64,000 bases of DNA, from positions 1-64,000 of the forward strand of contig CBDCSV010000007.1 of the NCBI GenBank assembly GCA_965221855.1, given 5' to 3'. Below are positions 52,534 through 60,778 of this stretch, piece after piece; within the stretch, counting starts at the first letter, position 1, and each line of letters starts with the position of its first letter. The translations under genes were made by a program, and so were the position numbers. Below the pieces are notes generated by a model. The model was not told the origin of the DNA, did not search any database, and saw nothing but the letters and a program-made list of their open reading frames with translations. This DNA comes from JAJDXO01 sp965221855 (GTDB lineage: Bacteria > Pseudomonadota > Alphaproteobacteria > Rhodospirillales > UBA2165).

Positions 52534-52824
52534 ATGGGCGGGCCTTTTTTCGGGGTTCTCCATACCAGGCCGAAGATCACCTATGAGTCCCGTCGCCGGG
52601 AATGATCTATAGTGAGCAGGGGAATCGCTTTTGAAGATTTCGATGCCAATCTGCCGTCGCCTGCCCCCGCTTCGGTGGGGTAGATGACGGCAATTCACGC
52701 TATGTTCACTTCGAGAGCGCACGATGCGGGACATGTCATGGCTGTTTCAAGGTCCTTTCGGGGTGTAACAGACCTGCGGCCGGGCACGACGGCCCCAAAA
52801 GCGATTGCCCTGCTATAGTGAGCC
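52534..52824 (+). promoter_or_regulatory. Structured leader region of the response regulator gene
   Basis: No gene is seen in these 291 bases. CTATAGTGAGC occurs twice, at 52607-52617 and at 52813-52823, the second ending 1 base before the ATG. Between them TGCCGTC (52652-52658) pairs with GACGGCA (52686-52692), enclosing CCCC (within 52664-52668) with GGGG (52677-52680) around GCTTCGGT. This is a strong two-part hairpin. It may be a structured 5' leader or a separate small RNA; the repeated 11-mer could be a -10 region (TATAGT) or a regulator site. Confidence 0.4.
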
Positions 52825-53508
52825 ATGGGCCTCGACAATAATCATATTTTGGTCGTCGATGACGACAACCGGCTGCGGGAATTGCTTCACCAATACCTGA
52901 GTGATGCGGGGTTCCGCGTGACGGCGGCCGAGAATGCCGAAGACGCCCGGCAAAAGATGGAAAGCCTCGCTTTTGACCTTGTCGTGCTCGATTGGATGAT
53001 GCCCGGCGAGGACGGGATCGAATTCGCCGCTTCCCTGCGCGAACTGGGACGCACCCCGATCCTGATGTTGACGGCGCGCGGAGAGTCGGACGACCGGATC
53101 GCGGGCCTCGAAGCGGGGATCGACGACTATCTCGCCAAACCCTTCGAGCCGCGGGAACTGGTGCTGAGGATCGAGAGCATCCTGCGCCGCTTTCCCGCCG
53201 AAATCGAGGTGCCGACGGAAACCCGGATGGGCGATGTGGTGTTCGATCACCGCCGAGAGGAGCTTCGGCATGGCGCGTCGACGATCCACCTCACGGCCTC
53301 GGAGGGCAGGCTGCTCAAGGCCCTGGCGGAAAATCCCGGATCGGTCTTCAGCCGGGCCGAACTGGCCAAACGGTTCACCCCGGGCGGCGGCGACCGGGCC
53401 ATCGACGTCCAGGTCAACCGGCTGAGACGCAAAATCGAGCCGGAGCCGCGGACCCCAAGGTATCTTCAAACCGTTCGCGGAAAGGGGTATGTTTTGCGCC
53501 CCGATTGA
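52825..53508 (+). CDS. OmpR/PhoB-family response regulator
   Basis: 227 residues. The receiver domain has HILVVDDDNRLR, phosphorylated D56 in VVLDWMMPGEDG and the Lys in YLAKPFEPRELV. The C-terminal winged helix has LTASEGRLLKALAENPGSVF and the ending YLQTVRGKGYVLRPD. It is paired with the sensor kinase 27 bases downstream. The sequence GLDNNHILVVDDD and the location behind a MarR gene fit PetR-like regulators, but the regulon cannot be read here. Confidence 0.94.
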   Translation: MGLDNNHILVVDDDNRLRELLHQYLSDAGFRVTAAENAEDARQKMESLAFDLVVLDWMMPGEDGIEFAASLRELGRTPILMLTARGESDDRIAGLEAGIDDYLAKPFEPRELVLRIESILRRFPAEIEVPTETRMGDVVFDHRREELRHGASTIHLTASEGRLLKALAENPGSVFSRAELAKRFTPGGGDRAIDVQVNRLRRKIEPEPRTPRYLQTVRGKGYVLRPD

Positions 53509-53535
53509 AGCGGCGACGCTTAGGAGAGGGCAAAC

Positions 53536-54843
53536 GTGATCAAGCGGTTTCTGCCCCGAAGCCTGCTCGGCAGATCGGTGCTCATCATCGTGACGCCCCT
53601 GATCTTGCTGCAGGTCGTCTCGGCGGCGGTATTCTGGAAGAGCCACTGGGACAAGGTGAGTGTGCGCCTTGCGCGCAATCTCGCCGGCGATATCAGCGCG
53701 GTGATTTTGCTGCTGCGGGAACAGGATGCGCTGCCTGGCCGAAACAGCGCCGTCGGCATGGCAGCCCGAACCATGGGCCTGAACATCAACATGCGGCCCG
53801 GCGGAATTCTCGCCAATGCTCCGGCCAAGGAATCCAGCGGCTTTATCGAAGGCGTGTTTTTCGAGGCTTTGGATGAGGTGGTGAAGAAGCCGTTCGTCAT
53901 CGACATGGACGCCGTCGACCGCCATGTCCTGGTTTCCATTCAACTCCAGGACGGGATTCTGGACGTCGTCGCCAGCCGCAAGCGGCTGTTTAGCTCGACC
54001 ACTTACGTTTTCGTCCTGTGGATGGTGGGTACGTCGCTGATCCTGTTCGCCGTCGCCATCATCTTCATGCGCAATCAGGTGCGGCCGATCCGGCGCCTGG
54101 CGACGGCCGCGGACAGTTTCGGCAAGGGCCGGGACGCCCCGAACTTCAAGCCCGAGGGCGCCGCCGAGGTACGGCGGGCGGCCTCGGCGTTCATCGCCAT
54201 GCGGGACCGGATTCAGCGCCAGATCGCGCAGCGGACGGATTTGCTGTCCGGCGTATCGCACGATCTCCGGACGCCGTTGACGCGGATGAAACTGCAATTG
54301 GCGATGCTCAAGGACGGCCAGGCGGCGGAGGACCTCAAGGAGGATGTCGCCGAGATGGAGCATATGCTGGAGGGCTACCTTGCCTTTGCCCGCGGCGAGG
54401 GTGACGAAGCTCCGGAACTTACCGACATCGGCGGCATGCTCGACGAGGTGGTCGGGCAATCCCGGCGCAACGGCGCCGCCGTCGATCTCCATACCGAGGG
54501 CGAAATACAGGTCGCGGTTCGGCCGAATGCGTTCAAGCGGTGCGTCACCAACCTGGTCGAAAACGCCGGCCGCTACGGCGAGCACGTCTCGGTGCGGGCG
54601 GGCCAGCGCGGCGAGACCATCGAGATCACCATCGACGATGACGGTCCCGGCATTCCCGAGGATCAGCGGAGCGACGCGTTCAAGCCGTTCTTCCGGCTCG
54701 ACAATTCACGGAACATCGATACGGGCGGCGTGGGGTTGGGGCTGTCGATCGCCCGGGACGTGATCCGCGGGCACGGCGGCGATATCGATCTCGATCAATC
54801 GCCCTCGGGCGGTCTGCGCGCCCGGGTTATTCTGCCGATCTGA
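53536..54843 (+). CDS. Sensor histidine kinase (EnvZ-like)
   Basis: 435 residues. Two membrane segments (about residues 13-33 and 157-178) flank a periplasmic sensor of about 120 residues; HAMP follows (MRNQVRPIRRLATAADSFG). The H box GVSHDLRTPLTRMKLQLAML holds H242; the N box is NLVENAGRYGEHV, and DDDGPGIPEDQ and GGVGLGLSIARDVIRGHGG are the G boxes. It should phosphorylate the response regulator just upstream. The signal is unknown. Confidence 0.94.
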   Translation: MIKRFLPRSLLGRSVLIIVTPLILLQVVSAAVFWKSHWDKVSVRLARNLAGDISAVILLLREQDALPGRNSAVGMAARTMGLNINMRPGGILANAPAKESSGFIEGVFFEALDEVVKKPFVIDMDAVDRHVLVSIQLQDGILDVVASRKRLFSSTTYVFVLWMVGTSLILFAVAIIFMRNQVRPIRRLATAADSFGKGRDAPNFKPEGAAEVRRAASAFIAMRDRIQRQIAQRTDLLSGVSHDLRTPLTRMKLQLAMLKDGQAAEDLKEDVAEMEHMLEGYLAFARGEGDEAPELTDIGGMLDEVVGQSRRNGAAVDLHTEGEIQVAVRPNAFKRCVTNLVENAGRYGEHVSVRAGQRGETIEITIDDDGPGIPEDQRSDAFKPFFRLDNSRNIDTGGVGLGLSIARDVIRGHGGDIDLDQSPSGGLRARVILPI

Positions 54844-54853
54844 AATCCCGAGT

Positions 54854-55195
54854 TCAGAAGAGCCGGCCGCCGAGCGGGACCTCGTGGCCGGGCCCGATCA
54901 GCACCACTTCGCCCTCTTCGTCCGGAACCCCCAGCACCAGGCATTGCGACATCATCGGCCCGATCTGCTTGGGGGGAAAATTGACCACTGCCAGGACCAT
55001 CCGGCCGATCAGCTGTCCGGGTTCGTAATACTTGGTGATCTGCGCCGACGATTTCCGGGTGCCGATCCCGGGACCGAAATCAAGCTCCAGTATGATGGCC
55101 GGCTTGCGCGCCTCGGGGAACGGCTGGGCGTCGATCACCTTGCCGACGCGGATATCGATTTTCAGGAAATCGTCGTAGGTAATGTGATCGGACAT
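54854..55195 (-). CDS. csaA: tRNA-binding / chaperone protein CsaA
   Basis: 113 residues forming a single OB-fold tRNA-binding domain. FLKIDIRVGKVIDAQPFPEA, ELDFGPGIGTRKSSAQIT and VVNFPPKQIGPMMSQCLVLG are CsaA signatures. CsaA is reported as an export-related chaperone and tRNA binder; it is not an aminoacyl-tRNA synthetase piece. It follows the TetR-like gene by 13 bases and is convergent with the kinase gene. Confidence 0.93.
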   Translation of the reverse strand: MSDHITYDDFLKIDIRVGKVIDAQPFPEARKPAIILELDFGPGIGTRKSSAQITKYYEPGQLIGRMVLAVVNFPPKQIGPMMSQCLVLGVPDEEGEVVLIGPGHEVPLGGRLF

Positions 55196-55208
55196 GCCGC
55201 CGGCGCGC

Positions 55209-55826
55209 TCAGCCCTCCTGGGCGGCGTTGGCGCCGGGCCGCCGGAACGGTCCCTTTTCGAGCATGCCGGCCCACCGGCCGGCGCGCCGGAGATTCCTGT
55301 CCAGCGACGCCATGGTCGGTGCGAGGTCGTCCGTCTCGTCGGTCATCCAGATGCGCGCCGTTGCCAGGTAGACCCCGATCAGCCCGTTGACCTTGAGCCG
55401 GCCGAGGCGGCCTCCCGTATTCACCGGCGCCGCATCGAGGGCCATCCGCATGGAACCCGCGAGGCCGCAGGCGCCCGCCAGCGTCGCCTTGGGGTCGATG
55501 CCGACGGTCCCGCGCAGCATCGAGAGAATGGCCGCCTTGTTGGGCTGCATCGCATCGAACCGGGCCATCAGAAGCTCGAAGAGCCGGTCGCGAACCGTCT
55601 CTTCGGGGTCCGGCTTCCCCGCCGATTTGACCATGGCCTCGTCGATCATCGAATTAATTCCGGCGGGAATTGCCGATTTCGACCGGAATTCCTTGGCGAG
55701 GGTATCCATCTTGACATTGGCTTCCTCGGCAATGTCGTCCATGCGGACCTCCCGCCATGGCTTGTCCGCCGCCAGCTTGAGCGCCGCCGTGATGATCCTG
55801 TTTCGGGGTGACGGCCGTTTCGCCAT
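55209..55826 (-). CDS. TetR-like/COQ9-related regulator
   Basis: 205 residues from ATG 55826. An N-terminal helix-turn-helix resembles TetR (RIITAALKLAADKPWREVRM, then DDIAEEANVKMDTLAKEF), and the rest is helical with the pattern LFELLMARFDAMQPNKAAIL typical of alphaproteobacterial TetR proteins related to COQ9. COQ9 homologues act in ubiquinone synthesis; whether this one binds DNA or a lipid is open. It probably shares a transcript with csaA. Confidence 0.8.
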   Translation of the reverse strand: MAKRPSPRNRIITAALKLAADKPWREVRMDDIAEEANVKMDTLAKEFRSKSAIPAGINSMIDEAMVKSAGKPDPEETVRDRLFELLMARFDAMQPNKAAILSMLRGTVGIDPKATLAGACGLAGSMRMALDAAPVNTGGRLGRLKVNGLIGVYLATARIWMTDETDDLAPTMASLDRNLRRAGRWAGMLEKGPFRRPGANAAQEG

Positions 55827-56006
55827 TTTTCCGAACCCTGGTGCTGTTTTGACGGCCCATTCTATCGCGTATTCCGGGGGACACAAAGCGTTCCCAGGCC
55901 CGCATCGGCCGGACGCGCCGATTGCCTCAATTTCCTGTGGGGTTGGAACGGCGATATGATCCCCGGCTTGAGGAGGCGGGCCCGTTTGACGGTCCGGTAT
56001 CAGGTC

Positions 56007-56858
56007 ATGGCCCATGATCACCGATCCCTGCTGACTGCCGAGCGCGCCACCGCGCCGCTGGACCGCGAAGAGGAGCGCCGCCTCGCACGCCTGGCCGGCG
56101 AGGGGGATTCGGATGCCATCGACCGGCTGATTACCAGCCACGTCCGCTTCGTCGCCAAGATCGCCGCCAATTACCGGCAATCCGGGGTTCCCATGCCCGA
56201 TCTGGTGCAGGAGGGCATGGTCGGCCTGATCCAGGCTGTGAAACGGTTCAACCCCGACAAGGACGTCCGGCTTTCGACTTACGCGGCGTGGTGGATTCGC
56301 GCCGCCATCCAGGATCACGTGGTGCGTTCCTGGTCGCTGGTGCGGCTCGGCACGACCTCGGCCCAGAAGTCGCTTTTCCTGAACCTGCGCCGCATGACTT
56401 CGGAGCTCATCGACGGCGCCGACGCCCTCGGCGAGGATATCGTGAACAAGCTCGCCGAACGCTTCGAGACCACCGCCGCCGAGGTGCGCGGGCTTGCCCG
56501 CCGGGTCGCCCAGCGGGATCAGTCGCTCGACGGCAGGACGGTTGACGGGACCGGCCGGCCGTGGCTCGACGCGCTGGTGTCCCCCGAGGCGTCGGCCGAA
56601 GACCGGCTGGCCGAGGAGGGCGAAGCAAAAACGCTCAATGATTTGCTGGCCAAGGCGCTTGAAATGCTGCCCGACCGGGAGCGGCTCATTATCCGCCGCC
56701 GCTACCTGGACGAGGCGCGCCACACCCTCGCCGCGCTGGGCAAGGAACTGAACCTCTCCAAGGACAGGGTCCGGCAATTGGAGGCCAAGGGTCTGGAGAT
56801 GCTGCGCGAGTTTCTGGAACCGGCCATCGCCGAGGCCAACGTCCGGCTCCCCAAATAA
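56007..56858 (+). CDS. rpoH: RNA polymerase sigma factor of the RpoH (sigma-32) group
   Basis: 283 residues from ATG 56007 (MAHDHRSLL); an ATG at 55956 would add 17. Region 2 is clear: LITSHVRFVAKIAANYRQ, LVQEGMVGLIQAVKRFNPDK and VRLSTYAAWWIRAAIQDHVV. The following RSWSLVRLGTTSAQKSLFLN is the RpoH-specific segment. Region 4 ends with LGKELNLSKDRVRQLEAKGL. Heat shock or related stress control is expected. Alphaproteobacteria often have two RpoH proteins; which one this is cannot be told. Convergent with proC. Confidence 0.92.
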   Translation: MAHDHRSLLTAERATAPLDREEERRLARLAGEGDSDAIDRLITSHVRFVAKIAANYRQSGVPMPDLVQEGMVGLIQAVKRFNPDKDVRLSTYAAWWIRAAIQDHVVRSWSLVRLGTTSAQKSLFLNLRRMTSELIDGADALGEDIVNKLAERFETTAAEVRGLARRVAQRDQSLDGRTVDGTGRPWLDALVSPEASAEDRLAEEGEAKTLNDLLAKALEMLPDRERLIIRRRYLDEARHTLAALGKELNLSKDRVRQLEAKGLEMLREFLEPAIAEANVRLPK

Positions 56859-56861
56859 CGT

Positions 56862-57659
56862 CTATCCGGCCAGTTCCCGGGCGCGTTCCGTCGCCCGCCG
56901 GATCGCTTCGGTGAGCAGCGGCTGCATGCCGTCATCGGCCATCAGGGCGCCGAGGGCGGCTTCGGTGGTGCCGCCCGGGCTGGTCACGTTCTCGCGGAGC
57001 GTCGCCGCTGGGGTGTCCGTTCGGTGCAGCATTTCGCCGGCCCCGGCCACCGTCGCCCGGGCGAGCCGCTGCGCCAGGTCACCCGGGAGGCCGGCCGCCA
57101 CGCCCGCCTCGGCCAGGCATTCGGCGAGCAGGAAGATATAGGCGGGTCCGCTGCCGGAGACGGCGGTCACCGGATCCAGGAGCGCCTCGTCTTCGACCCA
57201 GGTCACTTCGCCGACGGCGGACATGAGGTTTCCGGCCGTCTCGCGCGCCATGGCCGATGTCCGCTCGTTGGCGCAAAGCACCGAGATGCCGCGCCCGATG
57301 GCGGCCGGGGTGTTGGGCATGGCCCTGATGATCGCCGGCGATCCGCCGATCAGGCCGCTCAGTTTGCCGATCGTCGTTCCCGCGACGATGGAGAGCGTGG
57401 CGGCGCCGGCGGCGAGATTGGAGAACGCCGGCACCACGTCTTCGATTCCCTGCGGTTTCACCGCGATGATGATCATGCCGGGCTTGAACGCGGCCGGAAT
57501 TTCCTCGGCCGAGCCGACGATATCCGGCCCGAGCGCGGCGGCCGCCGGCGCCGGCGCCGGATCGACGCCGAGGACATCGCCCGGACTCACACCGGTGTCG
57601 AGCCAGCCGGCCAGCAGCGCGCCGCCCATGTTCCCGCAGCCGACGAGGAGAAGTTTCAT
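56862..57659 (-). CDS. proC: Pyrroline-5-carboxylate reductase ProC
   Basis: Last enzyme of proline synthesis. 265 residues. LLVGCGNMGGALLAGWLD is the NAD(P) loop at the N-terminus; IIRAMPNTPAAIGRGISVL, VTAVSGSGPAYIFLLAECLA and LRENVTSPGGTTEAAL are ProC signatures. It is 27 bases downstream of the YbjN-domain gene on the same strand, likely one operon. Confidence 0.96.
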   Translation of the reverse strand: MKLLLVGCGNMGGALLAGWLDTGVSPGDVLGVDPAPAPAAAALGPDIVGSAEEIPAAFKPGMIIIAVKPQGIEDVVPAFSNLAAGAATLSIVAGTTIGKLSGLIGGSPAIIRAMPNTPAAIGRGISVLCANERTSAMARETAGNLMSAVGEVTWVEDEALLDPVTAVSGSGPAYIFLLAECLAEAGVAAGLPGDLAQRLARATVAGAGEMLHRTDTPAATLRENVTSPGGTTEAALGALMADDGMQPLLTEAIRRATERARELAG

Positions 57660-57686
57660 GGCTTCATGGTTCCCGGAAGGCGCCGC

Positions 57687-58187
57687 CTAGGCCTCTCCCA
57701 TGGGCTCGATCATCGAAGCCTCGATGGCTTCGTCGGCCGGCTTGCCGCCCCAGATGACGTACTGGAAGGCGGGATAGAACCGCTCGCACTCGAAGACCGC
57801 CACGTCGAGCAGGTCCTCGATCTGCTGCGAGGAAATGCCGGCGCCCCGGAGCAGCACCGCGTGCCGGTACATGGGCATGCCCTCGTTGTTCCAAAGTCCG
57901 AAATGTCCCAGCCAAAGGCGATCGTTGACCAGGGCCAGGAGCTGGTGAACCGAGGACTTGCGCGTCTCGGGCACCCGCATATCGAAGGCACAGGTGAAAT
58001 GGATGGCGTCGATTTCGGTCGACCAGGCGAAATGGACGCCGTAGTCGCACCATTTGCCGCGGTACTCGGCCGACACTTCGTCATCGCAACTGCGATCAAA
58101 ACGCCAGTTTTGCTCCTGCATGACGTGCTCGACGATGTCCAGCGGATGAGAAGAGTATGTGGTTGTCTGTAGATCCAAATGTGCCAT
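57687..58187 (-). CDS. YbjN domain-containing protein
   Basis: 166 residues from ATG 58187 (MAHLDLQTTTYSSHPLDIVE). The YbjN fold, related to type III secretion chaperones, is indicated by DIVEHVMQEQNWRFDRS, GVHFAWSTEIDAIHFTCAFD, LLALVNDRLWLGHFGLWNNE and VAVFECERFYPAFQYVIWGG. Function is not established. The open frame upstream (to 58571) crosses two palindromes and is rejected. Located between ubiK and proC. Confidence 0.85.
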   Translation of the reverse strand: MAHLDLQTTTYSSHPLDIVEHVMQEQNWRFDRSCDDEVSAEYRGKWCDYGVHFAWSTEIDAIHFTCAFDMRVPETRKSSVHQLLALVNDRLWLGHFGLWNNEGMPMYRHAVLLRGAGISSQQIEDLLDVAVFECERFYPAFQYVIWGGKPADEAIEASMIEPMGEA

Positions 58188-58218
58188 GGCGGAAGCCTTC
58201 CGGAAGCGGTGGCGCCTG

Positions 58219-58277
58219 CTGTTTCCAAGGACAGGTGAAACAGCCCCATATATATGGTTATTACCTACATATAGGGG
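58219..58277 (-). promoter_or_regulatory. Hairpin and 34-base dyad upstream of the YbjN gene
   Basis: CTGTTTC (58219-58225) pairs with GAAACAG (58237-58243), 30 bases before the start codon, so it would lie in the 5' leader. Next to it 58244-58277 is an AT-rich imperfect dyad bounded by CCCC and GGGG, with GGTTATTACC at its centre. It may be an operator or overlap the promoter (TATA-rich). No RNA family is recognised. Confidence 0.45.
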
Positions 58278-58404
58278 ATACGTGGCATCTATCCTACAAG
58301 GTCTAGCCTGCCAGAAGGATTTCCGGCGCGCAACAAGAACCTCCGCGGGAGGCGGCGAAATCTGTGGATAATTGACGCGGCGGACGATCCGGGCGCCCGC
58401 CCGG

Positions 58405-58785
58405 CTATTTCCCGGCGGCCGGGGTCTTCCGTTTGGCGGCCGTTTTGCGGGTCCGGCCCCCCGGTTTTGTAGCGGGTTTCGCGGTTGTCTTCGAGGCCGC
58501 TTTCGCGGACCCGCGTTTGGCCGCCGGTTTCGCCGCCGGCTTCGCGGCCCCCGCTTCCAGTTCGGCGACACGCTTTTCCAATTTTTCCTGTTCGGCCCGC
58601 GCCTTGGATGCCACGGCCTTGACCGCGTCGAATTCGTCCCGCGTGACCAGGTTCAGTTCGGAAAGCACCGCTTCAATTCTCTGTCGAACCACGGTTTCCA
58701 CTTCATCCCGGATGCCGGCCACGGTCCCCGCCGCGCCGCCCGCCACCCGGGCGAGATCGTCGAGAAGTTTGTTGCGACTTTGCAT
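58405..58785 (-). CDS. ubiK: UbiK-type accessory factor (BMFP domain) with basic Ala/Lys/Pro tail
   Basis: 126 residues. Residues 1-80 form the BMFP/YqiC domain: MQSRNKLLDDLARVAGGAAG, then RQRIEAVLSELNLVTRDEF and a coiled coil EQEKLEKRVAELEA. UbiK assists ubiquinone synthesis with UbiJ. The last 45 residues are a low-complexity tail of Lys, Ala, Pro and Thr (AAKPAAKPAAKRGSAKAASK and on), like histone H1 tails; it is not needed for the fold. First gene of the run towards proC, divergent from hldD. Confidence 0.85.
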   Translation of the reverse strand: MQSRNKLLDDLARVAGGAAGTVAGIRDEVETVVRQRIEAVLSELNLVTRDEFDAVKAVASKARAEQEKLEKRVAELEAGAAKPAAKPAAKRGSAKAASKTTAKPATKPGGRTRKTAAKRKTPAAGK

Positions 58786-58927
58786 ATCCGCCGCGCTCCA
58801 TCCTGTTCATCCGCTCGGCTGCCGGGCCATTATGCGGACTTTGGCCCGCCCGGCAATAGAACCCCCCGCACGGTTCCCCGACCGGCGTCTTGCGGCCCAA
58901 TTGCGGGCGACCTATAACGCGGCTCAC

Positions 58928-59929
58928 ATGTCCGATTCTTCGCCCACCTATCTCGTCACCGGCGGCGCCGGGTTTATCGGCTCCAATCTGGTCGCGGCGC
59001 TTGCCGAACGGCAGGCGCGGATCGTCGTTTGCGATTACGGCGACGATGCCGGCCGGCGGCGCAACCTGGCCAAGCGCGAACTCGCGGACTGGGTCACGCC
59101 GCCTGACCTGTTCGCGTATCTCCGGGACCGGGGGAATTCGATCGACGCCGTATTTCACCTGGGCGCCGTCTCGTCGACCACGACCACCGATTGGGAGTTG
59201 GTCGTGCACCAGAACTACGGCGTCTCGCTCCGGCTCTGGGACTGGTGCGCCGGCAGGAACGTCCCGCTGATCTACGCCTCGTCGGCGGCGACCTATGGCG
59301 GCGGCGAGGCCGGGTTCGATGATGACGGAAGCGAAGACGGCCTCGCCAGGCTGACGCCCCTCAATCCCTATGGCTGGAGCAAGCACATATTCGACCGCAA
59401 GGTGGCGGAGATGGTCGGCAACGGGGAGCCGGCGCCCGGCCAATGGGCGGGGCTCAAGTTCTTCAATGTCTACGGACCCAACGAGTACCACAAGGGCGGC
59501 CAGCGCAGCGTCGTGCCCCAGATTTATGAGCAGATCGCCGGCGGCGGGCCGGCGCGGCTGTTCAAGTCGCACCACCCGGACTATGCCGACGGCGGACAGC
59601 TCCGGGACTTCATCTGGGTCGAGGACTGTGTCGACGTGATGCTCTGGCTGCTGGATCATCCGGCGGTCAACGGCCTGTTCAACTGCGGCACCGGCCGGGC
59701 CAGGAGTTTCGAGGACGTCGCCCTCGCCGTCTTCAAGGCGCTGGGAAAGAACGCCGACATCGAGTACGTGCCGACGCCCGAGAACATCCGGGACAAGTAC
59801 CAGTATTTCACCGAGGCTCGGATGGAGCGCCTGCTGGCCGCGGGCTATGACAAGACGTTCACGGCGCTCGAGGACGGTGTCCGGCGGTACGTCCGGGACT
59901 ACCTGATGCAAGACGATCCGTTCAAATGA
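58928..59929 (+). CDS. hldD: ADP-L-glycero-D-manno-heptose-6-epimerase
   Basis: SDR-type epimerase giving the heptose donor for LPS core. 333 residues from ATG 58928. VTGGAGFIGSNLVAAL is the NADP loop; the catalytic Tyr-Lys pair is in NPYGWSKHIFD; FFNVYGPNEYHKGGQRSVV is an HldD signature. The frame extends upstream but that part is out of character (Ala/Arg repeats on the reverse of ubiK). Confidence 0.93.
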   Translation: MSDSSPTYLVTGGAGFIGSNLVAALAERQARIVVCDYGDDAGRRRNLAKRELADWVTPPDLFAYLRDRGNSIDAVFHLGAVSSTTTTDWELVVHQNYGVSLRLWDWCAGRNVPLIYASSAATYGGGEAGFDDDGSEDGLARLTPLNPYGWSKHIFDRKVAEMVGNGEPAPGQWAGLKFFNVYGPNEYHKGGQRSVVPQIYEQIAGGGPARLFKSHHPDYADGGQLRDFIWVEDCVDVMLWLLDHPAVNGLFNCGTGRARSFEDVALAVFKALGKNADIEYVPTPENIRDKYQYFTEARMERLLAAGYDKTFTALEDGVRRYVRDYLMQDDPFK

Positions 59930-59971
59930 GTCCGATTTGGCTTAGGTCCCTAACCGGCCTGGAACCCCCGC

Positions 59972-60778
59972 ATGCTTGCCATTCCCTTTCCCGCCATTGA
60001 CCCCGTGATCGTCGACTTCGGGCCGCTCATCGGCCTGCCGCTGGCCATCCGCTGGTATTCGGTCATGTGGCTCGGCGGGTGCGTGCTTGCGTGGCTGTAT
60101 GTCCGCAGGTTCATTGCCCGGCCGCCCCACGCCATGAGCGACCGGGATGCGTCGGATTTTCTGTTCTGGGCCATTCTGGCGACCGTAATCGGCGGACGGC
60201 TCGGCTATGTGGGGTTCTACGTGCCCGGGCTGTTGCTCGACAGCCCGCTCAGCCTGTTTTTTATTTGGCGAGGCGGCATGTCGTTCCACGGCGGCCTGAT
60301 CGGCATGATCGTGGCCATTATCCTGTTCGCCCGGAGGCGCAACCTGGATTTGTGGGCGATGAGCGACGCGATCGCCTGCGCCGCGCCGATCGGCCTGTTT
60401 CTGGTCCGCATCGCCAATTTCATCAACGGCGAGCTCTATGGACGGGTGACCGGCGTGCCGTGGGGCATGGTGTTTCCCGGCGGCGGCGTTCTGCCGCGCC
60501 ATCCGAGCCAGCTTTACGAAGCCCTGCTCGAGGGCCTGGTACTTTTCTTGATCCTGTTCGCGATCTCGCGCTCCGAACGCATCCGGATGAAAACCGGCAT
60601 GCTGGCCGGCATCTTCGTCATCGGTTATGCCGCGGCCCGCGGCTTCGTCGAACTGGTCCGCGAGCCCGACGCCCACCTGGGTTTCCTGCTGGGCGGCGCG
60701 ACAATGGGCCAGCTTCTCACCATCCCCGTGTTACTGTTGGGCGTATATCTGGTGATTCGCGCTCAAAGGGCCGCGTGA
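59972..60778 (+). CDS. lgt: Phosphatidylglycerol--prolipoprotein diacylglyceryl transferase
   Basis: Adds diacylglycerol to the lipobox Cys of prolipoproteins, such as BamD here. 268 residues with about seven membrane segments. IGGRLGYVGFY, WRGGMSFHGGLIGMI (with the essential His) and RIANFINGELYGRVT are family sequences; RHPSQLYEALLEG is the C-terminal signature. Its TGA overlaps the GTG start of the next gene. Confidence 0.96.
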   Translation: MLAIPFPAIDPVIVDFGPLIGLPLAIRWYSVMWLGGCVLAWLYVRRFIARPPHAMSDRDASDFLFWAILATVIGGRLGYVGFYVPGLLLDSPLSLFFIWRGGMSFHGGLIGMIVAIILFARRRNLDLWAMSDAIACAAPIGLFLVRIANFINGELYGRVTGVPWGMVFPGGGVLPRHPSQLYEALLEGLVLFLILFAISRSERIRMKTGMLAGIFVIGYAAARGFVELVREPDAHLGFLLGGATMGQLLTIPVLLLGVYLVIRAQRAA

